Under the pieces are notes generated by a model, which ran no database searches, was not told the DNA's origin, and worked only from the letters and a program-made list of their open reading frames with translations. The translations under genes and the position numbers were made by a program. DNA of 60,852 nucleotides from contig JAIKYR010000043.1 of the NCBI GenBank assembly GCA_024682995.1, positions 1-60,852 on the forward strand, given 5' to 3'. This stretch comes from Bacteroidales bacterium. GTDB taxonomy: Bacteria > Bacteroidota > Bacteroidia > Bacteroidales > WCHB1-69. Shown one piece after another: positions 1-10,400 of this stretch (its first letter is position 1; the number at the start of each line of letters is the position of its first letter).

Positions 1-26
1 CTATTGTTTAATTTAAATTCATACTT

Positions 27-956
27 ATGAAAAAAACTATTTTATTAGGAGCCATTTTGGTCCTCGGATTGTTTTTCGTATCCTGCGAAAAAGAGGGCCA
101 GTACACCCCGAAGAACAAAATCGACAGAATCAGTTACTCATCAAGTACCACCTTTCAGATGTACTTGAACGACGTCTGGAATGATGTGGGTACCAGCACT
201 GTTTCCAAGTATGTCAGTGAAATATGGAACTGGGATGGCAAAATGCTGAAAAGCATCACCCACTATAACGATAAAGGGGAATTGATGTACACTGAAAATT
301 ACGAATACGACGGCAAACGTCTTGTGTCCGTTTCTTGGGGCACCGCCGGACGTTATACCATCTCCTACGATAAAGGCAAAATCTCCACCATCGACGGCTA
401 TAACGGCACCGAGAAAATGATCACTTATGTGTTCTCCCATGAAAATGGTAAAGTGACCAAGATTGCCATCACAGACTATGATGCCAAGAAAGCCGCTGTC
501 AACCCTCTGCCCACCAACATCCTCCGCTTCTTCATCCCGAATGCCAACATCCAGTCCCTGAAAGAAATGATGAAATCCATCCAATCCGACCCCAACACGA
601 AGGAGATTGAATCATACGACATCAATTTTGAGTGGACTGGCAACAACATCAGCAAAATGACCATGCTGAGAGGTGCTTCCACCACCACCGCCAATTACAC
701 GTATGATAACAAAACCAATCCGTTCTACGGCCTGTTTGACATTAGTGAGTATAGTTATATTCAAATCATGTCCAAAAACAATGTCACCCGCCTGGTTGCC
801 GAAAACTCCAACAACGTGCATGAGGAACGCGATTACATATACACCTATGAGAAAGACCTCCCCACTATGCAAACTTGCTCTTACAAGCAACCCGTAGAGG
901 GTGACATCTACCGTAATTCCATATCCGAAATCTACACTTATGAGTATAAAAAATAG
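27..956 (+). CDS. Bacteroidales surface lipoprotein of unknown function
   Basis: Unrecognised protein of 309 aa. The N-terminus is a lipoprotein signal: a lysine pair, a hydrophobic stretch, then LFFVSC with the lipid-attachment cysteine near residue 20, followed by EKEG. It is therefore probably exported and lipidated in the cell envelope. The mature part is rich in Tyr, Asn, Thr and Lys and has recurring YxYDxK-like strands (YEYDGKRL, FEWTGNNISKM, YTYDNKTNPF), resembling the beta-strand repeats of DUF4595/RHS-like Bacteroidales lipoproteins; that likeness is my impression, not a match. It is followed directly by an intrinsic terminator. The upstream side is cut by the window edge, so operon membership is unknown. 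Confidence 0.75.
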   Translation: MKKTILLGAILVLGLFFVSCEKEGQYTPKNKIDRISYSSSTTFQMYLNDVWNDVGTSTVSKYVSEIWNWDGKMLKSITHYNDKGELMYTENYEYDGKRLVSVSWGTAGRYTISYDKGKISTIDGYNGTEKMITYVFSHENGKVTKIAITDYDAKKAAVNPLPTNILRFFIPNANIQSLKEMMKSIQSDPNTKEIESYDINFEWTGNNISKMTMLRGASTTTANYTYDNKTNPFYGLFDISEYSYIQIMSKNNVTRLVAENSNNVHEERDYIYTYEKDLPTMQTCSYKQPVEGDIYRNSISEIYTYEYKK

Positions 957-976
957 AATCACCCTCCCATAAACGA

Positions 977-1008
977 AAAGGCAGCCCTGTTTAGGACTGC
1001 CTTTTTTA
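977..1008 (+). terminator. Intrinsic terminator after the lipoprotein gene
   Basis: The inverted arms AAAAGGCAG and CTGCCTTTTTT enclose a partly paired loop and end in a T run, 21 bases after the stop codon. The A-rich left arm makes it potentially bidirectional, so it would also serve the convergent DUF819 gene that ends at 1029. Confidence 0.85.
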
Positions 1009-1028
1009 GTATCAAAAAACAGGAAAAC

Positions 1029-2186
1029 TCACGCCCCGGCGAGCAGCCAAAACATCGCTATGCCCAAGTAGTTGCCCACGGCGTACCCCAACAGTCCGAT
1101 GGCGATGCCCGGCAGGATGACATCCTTGTTCTTCAGCACGGCAGCCACCATCGGTACAAAAGGCGGCGAATTGATGAACGCAATGGAAGCGGCCAGCGTC
1201 AGGTCGCCATCCACCTTAAACAGTTTGGCGAGCAACATTTGTAACGCCAGCGATCCGAACACCGCAAATCCGATATAATAGAGAACAAACAGGTAGCGCG
1301 ACAATTCCAGGTCATGTACATTCACCATCATGGCCACCGCCAGACAGAACACATAAACGAAATACAAGCCCATATCGAAGGTACCTTCCAATTTTCTCAT
1401 AGGTTTCCAAAAAGAAACAGCTATGGATAAAGTAGTTATGACTATAATGATGACGGCAACGTTGTTTTTTATCGGCAACAACAGTGAAACGGCATACGCC
1501 ACCGCGGCAATCAGGATGGCGACGCCGACACCTGCTGCACGGTTAAGCAGTAATTCCGGCCAAGTTTTTTTTTCAGATTCCCTGATTCCAACATTGTCGT
1601 TTCCCACATAATTATCATCCTTCTTTTTTCCAAAGACTTTTCTTATTATTATATTTCCAAAAAACACTATAACAATAAGATACAGCCCCGTAATAATCAG
1701 ATCGTAGCCAGAGACAAGCAGAAACAGATGCTGCGGCAGCGACACGGCCTTGGATACGGGTGCCAGATTGGGGATGCCGCCGATGTAGATGCCTGTCATC
1801 ACGGCACTGATTTTCGCGAAATCCGTCCCCTCTACCCCAGATGCCATCGCTTGTCCCCGGAACAGGAAGAAACCCGCCACCGTGACAGCCAGCACACTGA
1901 ATAGCCCGATGAAAAAGGCCTTCAGCGCCATCTTCGCCGACAGCGATTTGTAATCACAACCCAGCAGCATGAGGGGGATGGTGAGCAGCACCACCCCATT
2001 GGAGACTTGGGAGCAGATGTTCGTCGCATTCACTCCCAGCCATCCGCAATTGCCCACGACCAACCCAATGACATACAAAATCACCATTGGACTGATCTTC
2101 TCAATGATGGGCCAGCGTCGAGCCAGCAACATCAGCACAAGAGGGTTACCGAAAAGGAATAGTATAGTGAGCATAACAATAAGCAT
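1029..2186 (-). CDS. DUF819 family multi-pass membrane protein
   Basis: Integral inner-membrane protein of about 385 aa with many hydrophobic segments, matching the DUF819 (YjcL-like) family. I recognise it from the N-terminal region PLVLMLLARRWPIIEKISP, the NATNICSQVSNGVVLLTIPLMLLG block and the C-terminal INSPPFVPMVAAVLKNKD block. Family proteins are about 380 aa and their substrate is unknown. The open frame extends upstream to a GTG at 2234, but a -7 element (2211-2219, minus) lies inside that extension. The ATG at 2186, about 20 bases downstream of the predicted transcript start, is therefore chosen. It is divergent from the type B T9SS cargo gene and convergent with the lipoprotein gene. 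Confidence 0.85.
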   Translation of the reverse strand: MLIVMLTILFLFGNPLVLMLLARRWPIIEKISPMVILYVIGLVVGNCGWLGVNATNICSQVSNGVVLLTIPLMLLGCDYKSLSAKMALKAFFIGLFSVLAVTVAGFFLFRGQAMASGVEGTDFAKISAVMTGIYIGGIPNLAPVSKAVSLPQHLFLLVSGYDLIITGLYLIVIVFFGNIIIRKVFGKKKDDNYVGNDNVGIRESEKKTWPELLLNRAAGVGVAILIAAVAYAVSLLLPIKNNVAVIIIVITTLSIAVSFWKPMRKLEGTFDMGLYFVYVFCLAVAMMVNVHDLELSRYLFVLYYIGFAVFGSLALQMLLAKLFKVDGDLTLAASIAFINSPPFVPMVAAVLKNKDVILPGIAIGLLGYAVGNYLGIAMFWLLAGA

Positions 2187-2210
2187 TGCTTGGGTCTTCA
2201 GAAAACGGCA

Positions 2211-2219
2211 GCAAAAGTA
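2211..2219 (-). promoter_or_regulatory. Bacteroidota -7 promoter element for the DUF819 gene
   Basis: Reads TACTTTTGC on the minus strand, matching TAnnTTTG. It lies within the N-terminal extension of the open frame and decides the start at 2186. No convincing -33 box at standard spacing. Confidence 0.65.
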
Positions 2220-2253
2220 CAAAAACCGCATCACTTTTATTCCAAAATTTTAA

Positions 2254-2262
2254 TACTTTTGC
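2254..2262 (+). promoter_or_regulatory. Bacteroidota -7 promoter element for the type B cargo gene
   Basis: TACTTTTGC on the plus strand, 52 bases before the ATG at 2315. It is back-to-back with the divergent minus-strand element 35 bases away. No clear -33 box. Confidence 0.65.
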
Positions 2263-2314
2263 CGTCCTGTTTTATATTAGAAAATCTCACCCTATATTTA
2301 GCTTCTAACTGTTA

Positions 2315-3874
2315 ATGAAATATAGAAAACCAACATCCACTCTGTTACTCACTTTGCTTTTCCTAATGGGTTTTCTGACGATTGGCGCGCAAACCCGATG
2401 CGACTCCGTGTTGCTCACCCCTGACGCCACCATATCGGTCGGGCAGAGTGTTCTCCTTCAAGCGCACAACCTGTTCGATTACCAGTGGCTGCCGGCATCC
2501 GCCTTCAACGACCCCACCGACAGTGTACAAACAGTCTCCCCTACCACCACCTCAACCTATCACATCACCGGGCATTACATATCCGACAACGTAGTCACCA
2601 ACGGCAATTTCGAGAGTGGCAATACCGGGTTCGTCACTGACTATAACTACTCAAACACCGTCTCCTCCTACGGTTGGGGCACTGCCATCATCGGCAATTC
2701 AAATTCCTACACCATCAACACAAGCTCCGCCAACGTCCATTCCCATTTTGCCACCTACAACTGCACCGACCACACCTCCGGTTCCGGACAGTGCATGTTT
2801 GTCAACGGTTCCGGCACGCCCAACACCTGTGTTTGGCAGCAGACCATTCAGACAACCCCGAACACAGATTACATCTTCATAGCCTGGGTGGCCACCCTGT
2901 CATCCAACCCGACTTCCAGTGGAAGTGCCCGAGCGAGTCTCCAGTTCAGCATCAACGGACAGTCCATTGGATCCACCTTTAACTCGCCACCGCAAACCGC
3001 CACATGGGAACGCTTCTATCAACCCTGGAACAGCGGGAACAACACACAGGCGATTATCAAAATCATCAACCAAAACACGGAAGAGGGCGGCGGCAACGAT
3101 TTCGCCCTTGACGACATCAGTTTCTCGCCACTGTATCCCTGCACCGACTCGGTGACGGTGACTGTGGAAATCCCCTTGGACGCCGTGGACGACCAGGTGG
3201 CAGCCTGCCGAGGAACCTCGCTGACCATGCGTCCATTGGACAATGACATCATTGACAATTGGTGCGGTACAGTGCAGCCCGAAATCATTCAGCAGCCCGC
3301 ACACGCCAACGCCCAAGTGAGCAACACCGACATCACCATCAACTTCGACCCCACTTTCACTGGCACTGAAACCATGAAATACAGGATTTGCTGTGGCGGG
3401 AAATGCGACACGGCCGAAATAACCCTCGTCACATCGGGCAAAAACGGAGAAATGTTCGAACAAGCCTGCGACCGCTATACCTGGAACGGACAGACCTATT
3501 CCCAATCGGGAGCCTATACCCATCGCTACATCTCCGCCGACGGTTGCGACAGCATCGTCACCCTCTACCTCACCATCGACGACTGTTCCATACCTGTGCA
3601 TCTGCCCTCCGCCATCTCTCCCAGCATATCCGACGGGCACAACGACCGTCTCTCGCTGCCCGACATCGTGAAACCGCAGATGATGGAGTTCAAAATCCGC
3701 ATATTCGACCGATGGGGAAACCTTGTGTTCTATTCAGAAGACAAAGACTTTGTGTGGGACGGCACGCGCAACGGCAAGCTGCTGCCCAACAGCGTATATA
3801 TCTACGACTTGCGTTACAAAACCGAAACGGACAGCGAGCCGGTTGTGCTCCAAGGGACCATCACCGTACTCTGA
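2315..3874 (+). CDS. T9SS type B cargo, multidomain secreted adhesin-like protein
   Basis: Secreted protein of 519 aa. Residues 1-25 are a signal peptide ending GAQ. Residues 26-90 are an Ig/PKD-like strand domain (ISVGQSVLLQA, PTTTSTYHITG). Residues 92-270 look like a jelly-roll carbohydrate-binding-type domain (NGNFESGNTGF near the start, DFALDDISFSP at the end). Residues 280-380 are an Ig-like cysteine-containing domain. Next comes a short CDRYTWNGQTYSQSGAY module with CDSIVTLYLTI. The last 85 residues (FKIRIFDRWGNLVFYSED, WDGTRNGKLLPNSVYIY) form a gliding-motility-associated (CHU_C) type B sorting domain. No catalytic motif is visible, so binding or adhesion is the likelier role. Converges with the next gene at a 21-bp gap. 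Confidence 0.85.
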   Translation: MKYRKPTSTLLLTLLFLMGFLTIGAQTRCDSVLLTPDATISVGQSVLLQAHNLFDYQWLPASAFNDPTDSVQTVSPTTTSTYHITGHYISDNVVTNGNFESGNTGFVTDYNYSNTVSSYGWGTAIIGNSNSYTINTSSANVHSHFATYNCTDHTSGSGQCMFVNGSGTPNTCVWQQTIQTTPNTDYIFIAWVATLSSNPTSSGSARASLQFSINGQSIGSTFNSPPQTATWERFYQPWNSGNNTQAIIKIINQNTEEGGGNDFALDDISFSPLYPCTDSVTVTVEIPLDAVDDQVAACRGTSLTMRPLDNDIIDNWCGTVQPEIIQQPAHANAQVSNTDITINFDPTFTGTETMKYRICCGGKCDTAEITLVTSGKNGEMFEQACDRYTWNGQTYSQSGAYTHRYISADGCDSIVTLYLTIDDCSIPVHLPSAISPSISDGHNDRLSLPDIVKPQMMEFKIRIFDRWGNLVFYSEDKDFVWDGTRNGKLLPNSVYIYDLRYKTETDSEPVVLQGTITVL

Positions 3875-3895
3875 CAGCCCATTCCGGCGTCCTCG

Positions 3896-4294
3896 TTACC
3901 GGTCGGGCAGTCCTGCGTGCCGGTTGGCACGGCGCTCCGTGTAAAAATCGTAATAATTGCTTCCTTCTTTTTTGAAAGCCAGATGCAGGATGGAGGGTAT
4001 GCCGATAATGAGCAGGTAGAGCGGCCCGAACAATTTGGAATCCACGGTGTGTCCGTCCATCTCATGGCGGATAGTGTGTGCGTTGTGCGCATATTCGGGA
4101 TGAAAGAAGGCGAAACTGCCCAGCGAGATGCCGCTGGCGTTCTTCGGGAAGCGTTTTCCGGCGAAGCCGATGCAATAGTGACGGTAATCCACAAAGGTCA
4201 ACCGCCCCAGAAAGGGCATGACGAGCAGCGCCACCAGATTCTGCGGCAGCTGCCATAGAAACAACAGTGCGAACATAAGACTGTTACAGAACAT
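3896..4294 (-). CDS. Small membrane protein with HExxxH-like motif, intact copy
   Basis: About 132 aa with two or three hydrophobic segments (MFALLFLWQLPQNLVALLVM; LYLLIIGIPSILHLAF) around a central polar loop, RHEMDGHTVDSKLFGP, and a C-terminal FYTERRANR motif. I recognise a recurrent Bacteroidota small membrane protein with a His-Glu...His centre but cannot name a function; the two His and one Glu could bind metal. The open frame begins at 4303, yet its -7 element sits only four bases upstream. The aligned remnant at 14237-14338 has its ATG at the fourth codon, so 4294 is preferred. A truncated second copy lies 10 kb away, beyond the giant gene. Confidence 0.7.
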   Translation of the reverse strand: MFCNSLMFALLFLWQLPQNLVALLVMPFLGRLTFVDYRHYCIGFAGKRFPKNASGISLGSFAFFHPEYAHNAHTIRHEMDGHTVDSKLFGPLYLLIIGIPSILHLAFKKEGSNYYDFYTERRANRHAGLPDR

Positions 4295-4306
4295 CACTTT
4301 CATGCG

Positions 4307-4315
4307 GCAAAAGTA
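4307..4315 (-). promoter_or_regulatory. -7 promoter element for the small membrane protein gene
   Basis: TACTTTTGC on the minus strand, abutting the first possible ATG at 4303. Transcription would start at about 4300, giving a nearly leaderless message and favouring the start at 4294. Confidence 0.6.
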
Positions 4316-4357
4316 ATCATTTTGCTAATGCAGACCAAACAATCTGCATGAAAATGC

Positions 4358-4366
4358 TATATTTGC
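4358..4366 (+). promoter_or_regulatory. -7 promoter element for the giant FISUMP gene
   Basis: TATATTTGC on the plus strand, 64 bases before the ATG at 4431. No clear -33 box. A small hairpin (TGCAGA/TCTGCA, 4329-4347) lies upstream. Confidence 0.6.
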
Positions 4367-4430
4367 AACGTTTAATCTTAACGCTGATCTTGAATCATTT
4401 TATAATATAACTCCCTTAATTTCACCCCAT

Positions 4431-7400
4431 ATGAACATCAAACGCTTTTCATTTGGAAACATCATTTTTGTCTTTTTTTTATTAATTGTCTGCTGTCAGG
4501 TTTCAAACGCCCAGAACACCATAGAGTTGCTGTTTACAGGCGTTGACCAGCACAATAATTATGTGAAAATCAACAGCATAGCCATTGAAAACCTGACACG
4601 AGGCTGGTCGGAGACTATCCTGTTTCCAGACACCGTCTTCACCCTGGAAATGGGCGTTGGTGTGGAGGATTACCGGCAGGAGGGGACCATGCAAGTGATG
4701 CCCAACCCCTTTGACGGGAGGACACGGGTCAACATTCCATCTTTCCAAAATGAAACTGTAACGATGTTTTTGGCTGATATTAACGGGAAAAAATGTGCCA
4801 CATTTACCGGGGTTCTCACCCGTGGGGACAACATCTTCGAGATCTCCCTAACCACTCCTCAAGTGTATGTGCTGTCGGTCATCACTCCGTCCGGCACCCG
4901 CAGTTTGAAGATGGTCAACAGAGGTCATGCGGGCACAGACCGAATCAGAGCGGAAAGCAACACAGGGAAGTCGGCAAAGGTGGATTTGAAAAGCACCTCC
5001 ACCCATGACTTTGAATTGGGTGACGAGATGCGATATACCGGCCACACCTCTGTGAACGGGATCACGCTGCAGAGCAGTGTGGTGACCCAAACCCAATATA
5101 TAAGCGAGAATATCACATTAGTGTTCGATGTCGCATCCGGAAGCACCCATGTAACTACCGACTCCATTCAGCTCCACAGCGACGGGACCCTGAGTTGCTA
5201 TGGTTCGGTGCAGTCCGGCCAGCCCATACTTGACCGGGGGTTCTGTTATAGCACAGCACACTACCCTACCATTGACGATTACCGTATTCAAAGCGGCACC
5301 GGCACAGGAGCATTTAACAGCACGATTACCGACTTGGACCCCTCCCTAATCTGGCACATCAGAGCATACGCCACCACCGCCGCCACTACAATCTATGGTG
5401 CCGAATACACCCTTATGGTAAAAATCAATTACACCAACACAGATACCATGTTCATTCCGGATGGAGTAGCTTGCGATGGCAACTGCGGTCGAAACTCTTA
5501 TATCAACATCACAAATCAACCGGCCGGAAGTACAATCCAAAGCATCGAAGACATCCGTTATTTCCGCCTCAAAATGGAACACTCCTGGATTGGCGACCTC
5601 TGGATTTCTTTATCCTGCCCGAACCAACAAAGCGTGACAATACTGAAAAAAAACGCGTCTAGCATTAACGGTAACTGTGCCTCAGCCATACCTGCAACCG
5701 CACTGGGGTGGAGCACAACCGATGCTTCACATGCACATTTTGGTTTGTACTACGAACCCGACGGATATGGGCATTGCAACGGTGATGGAAGCCCAATCGG
5801 TGAATGTTGGAACTACTGCTGGTCAAATGCAGCCACCCAAGGCTACCAATATGCCTGTGGACAGGGTCTCGTGTATGAAAGCTGCAACCACCTGGACAAC
5901 GTTGACAACCCCCATGGTGGTGCATCTGGTTCATCTTCTTCTAATTACGTTGATTCCACCAATATGGCCACTATGACCAACGTGTATCATCCCGACGAAT
6001 CTTTCGCCAACCTCATAGGGTGTCCCCTCAACGGCATCTGGAGCATTCAAGTGGTTGATGCATGGGCCAGCGACAACGGCTACATCTGCGAATGGGAATT
6101 GGCCCTGAATCCAAATACTCCCGTATTCCTCTCCGAAACAGAAGTGTCGGAAACACCCTGTCCGCAGGCGGCGTCCGTCACCGATTATGATGGCAACGTG
6201 TATGGCACGGTGGCCATTGGCAGTCAATGCTGGATGCGGGAGAACCTGCGCACCACCCACACCGCCAGCGGCACCGCCATCATCCCCGGCAATGGGACAG
6301 ATGCGGGCACAGCACACTACTATCTGCCATCCGCATCCGACAGCAGCGGCATCTACGGACACCTATACAATTGGAAGGCCGCCGAAAACGTATGCCCTGA
6401 TGGCTGGCATCTGCCCTCCGACTCGGAATGGGCCCAACTGACGGACTTCCTTGGCAGTCTGGACACCTGCGTGTGCGGAGACAACCCGAACAATGTCGCA
6501 AGAGCCATGGCCAGTGACACTTTCTGGTCTCCTTCCAGCACCCCTTGCGCCGTGGGATCAGACCTTTCTCTGAACAACATCAGCAATTTCTCCACCCTGC
6601 CTGTAGGCTATACCAATGGCACACCCACTGCATTCGGGACAACAGCCCGATTCTGGACTGCCACCTCCTACAACAATGACTACGCTTATTACCGTTCCCT
6701 GTACCACGACAACGGATTTGTGGAGCGCAACCCGTATGGAGACAAAGCCCACGGCATGTCCGTACGATGCATCCTGGCAAAAACGCCGAAGGTGACCACC
6801 GCCGCCGTGACCAATGTGACAGACTCCACGGCCGTATGCGGTGGTGAGGTGACCAGCATCGGAGGCGCACCCATGACGGAAAGGGGCCTTTGCTGGAGCA
6901 CCCATGCGTATCCGACTATAGGAGACAATCTTGTCGCTTGCGGGGCCGGGTTAGGGACTTTCACCGGACAAATGACAGGGCTGATCCCCGGCACCACCTA
7001 CTATGTGCGGGCGTATGCCACCAATGCGGCAGGAACCGTTTACGGAGCCTCAAGGACCTTCTCCACTCTTACAATCCCCACCGTGACCACCCAAAACGTG
7101 GGCAACATCTGGGACAGCACAGCCACTTGCGGCGGAAACATATCCTATGACGGCGGATCACCCGTGACAACCCGAGGCGTCTGTTGGGGTACCGCTCCCA
7201 ATCCTACCATCGCTGACAACCACACCTCTGACGGTTCCGGCATCGGAACATTCTCAAGCCAGCTGACAGGACTGGTTCCGGGCACAGACTACAACGTGCG
7301 AGCTTATGCCATCAATAGCATTGGCATAGCCTATGGAGAACAAAAATCCTTCACCACGAAATCCGCACCCACCATAACCCTAAATCAAGCCACCAACATC

Positions 7401-10400
7401 CTGAGCCTTACAGCTTCCTGCACCTATTATATCAATTCCAATGGCCAGATGACAATCACAAACCGCGGTATTTGCTACAGCACAACCCCCAACCCTACCC
7501 TAAACGACAGCGTGATTGCAGGTACAGCAAACACGGGCACCCTACAATTGTCAGGCCTGACACCCGGCACCACCTACTACGTAAGAGCCTACGCCACCAA
7601 TGCCATTGGCACCAGCTATAGTGCCCAGATTTCATTTACCACACAGACTATCCCCACGCTGACGACGGCGGCAGTGAGCGACATCGATTTCTTCACAGCC
7701 ACGGGCGGCGGCGAAGTGCTGAACACTGGTGTACCTGCCATTACGGCTCGGGGCGTTTGTTGGAACACATCACCCAACCCCACCATCGCTAATAGTCATA
7801 CCTCCGACAGCACCGGCTTCGGAACATTCGTCAGCCAACTGACGGGTTTGACTATTCACACCACTTATTACGTGCGAGCTTATGCCACCAACAGTTCCGG
7901 CACCGGTTACGGCGAACAAGTAACCTTCACCACTTTGAACATTCCGACAGTAACCACCAAAAATGTCACCAACATTTTAGACAGTACAGCCACCTGCGGC
8001 GGTTCGCTCACCTCCAATGGTGATGGAACACTGCTGGCCACGGGCATCTGTTGGAGTACGGCTATGAGTCCCACCATCAACGACTTTGTGGCTACAGACA
8101 CGTCCCTCCAATCCAACTTCACTTGCACCATGACTGGTTTGATTCCAAACACCACGTATTACGTGCGGGCCTTTGCCACCAACGGAGGTGGCACAGCTTA
8201 TGGTCCACAGCGTAATTTTACTACCAAATCCCTACCTACTATAACCCTTGATTCTGCCACCAACATCACAAGTCACACAGCCTCCTGCACCTATCATGTC
8301 ACATTTGCAGGCAACATGGCGGTAACCGCAAGGGGAATATGCTACAGCACCACACCGAATCCCACTCTCCAAGACAGCGTAATTGCGGGCACAAGCAGCA
8401 ATGGAACCATCCAATTGACGGGTCTAACAGCCAGCACCACCTACTATGTGCGGGCTTACGCCACCAACGGAATCGGCACCAGCTACAGCAACCTTATCTC
8501 CTTTACCACATTAAGCATTCCCACATTGACGACGGCGGCGGTGACCGACATCGATTTCTTCACAGCCACCAGCGGCGGCGAAGTGCTGAACACCGGCGTA
8601 CCGGCCATCACGGCCCGAGGTGTTTGCTGGAGCACATCATCCCAACCCACCATTGACGACAACCACACCTCCGACAGTACCGGCTTCGGAGTATTCACGA
8701 GCCATCTGACAGGACTGGTTCCCAACACCACATACTATGTGCGTGCATACGCCATCAACAGTGCAGGTATCAATTACGGCAACCAAATTGTCTTTGCCAC
8801 ACCGAGAACACCCACAGTTTCAACCAAAACCATAAACAATATCACAGACAGTTCGGCCACCTGCGGCGGCAATGTCACCTCCAATGGCGGCGCAATGCTA
8901 TTGGCCACTGGCGTATGCTGGAGCACTTCTCAGAATCCCACCATCAACGATTTTGTTGTCACAGATTCCACCGCTCAACCGAATTTCACCTGTGTGATGA
9001 CGGGATTGGTCCCCAACACTCAGTATTACGTTCGGGCATTCGCCACAAACGGAGGTGGAACCTCCTATGGCGTACAACGCAGCTTCATCACCAGGGCCAT
9101 ACCTACAATAGCTCTTGACACTATCACCAACATTCAGAGTCTCAGTGCCTCTTGCTCTTATCACCTTGTTTATAACGGCGGCGTGAACGTGTCGGACAGG
9201 GGCATTTGCTACAGCACCACCCCCAATCCCACCCTAAACGACAGTGTGATTGCAAGTACTGCAAACACAGGCACCCTACAACTGTCAGGCCTGATTCCCG
9301 GAACCACCTACTATGTGCGAGCCTACGCCACCAACAACTTTGGCACCGGCTATAGCAATCAAATCTCTTTCACCACACTAACCATTCCTACGGTAATAAC
9401 AACCCCAATAAGCGATGTTTCCTTCTTCACAGCCACGGGCGGCGGCGAAGTGCTGGCCACTGGTGTGCCTGCCATCACTGCCCGGGGCGTTTGCTGGAGC
9501 ACAGAGCCTTATCCCACCATTGCCGACAGCCTCACCTCAGACAGTACCGGCTTCGGAACATTCACAAGTCATCTGACCGGTCTGACACCCGGCACCACCT
9601 ACCACGTGCGGGCGTACGCCATCAACAACTCCGGCATTAGCTACGGAGAAGATCTGACATTCACCACAGTATCTGTTAAAACCGAATTGATAACACAATA
9701 CACAGACACCACAGCTCTGGCTGGCGGCTCTTTGACTCCCATCAACGGCAGCACCACGGCAAATTTCGGAGTTTCTGACTGGGGAATATGCTGGAGCACC
9801 ACACCCAACCCATCCGTGCATAACAATATTATCCTGAGTACAGGCACGTTAACCCACTTCACCTGCAACATGACAAATCTCACCTCTGGCAACGCCTATT
9901 GCGTACGGGCTTTTGTCACCATCAATGGAGATACACTGTATGGAAATGAAGTCAGTTTCACCACAAAAGAAGCGGGAATCCAATCCTGCCCGGGAGTTGC
10001 TACCGTAACCGATATTGACGGCAACACTTATAACACAGTGAAAATTGGCGATCAGTGCTGGACGAAGGAGAATATGCGCGCCACCCGTTATTCAGACGGC
10101 ATATCCATTCCCTTGGGGAACACTTCCAGTGGTACCCCATATCACCGTTATTATCCAAATGACTCTATAATCAATGTACCTGTCTATGGATATATGTACG
10201 ACTGGCCTACAACGATGCACGGTGGAATCAGCACCAATGCAACCCCCATTCAAGGGGTATGTCCCAATGGATGGCATGTACCAAGCCATGCGGAATGGTC
10301 ATCTATGGAACAATATGTAAGTAACCATAACACCTTCACATGCAACAACAGCACACCCTGTACCGCTAAAGCTCTCGCCTCGAAAAGAGGATGGATTGGC

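Noticed and set aside
4329-4351. The word AACAATCTGCATGAA before the giant gene recurring, inverted, at the start of the beta-barrel gene and within it (14383, 15112)
   Set aside because: The shared stretches are only 14-20 bases, are in inconsistent orientation relative to the duplicated small gene, and one lies in coding sequence; probably chance.
6781-9970. Regular repeats considered as a CRISPR array
   Set aside because: The periodicity (about 290 and 867 bp) is that of protein modules in one continuous reading frame, with no short identical repeats and unique spacers.
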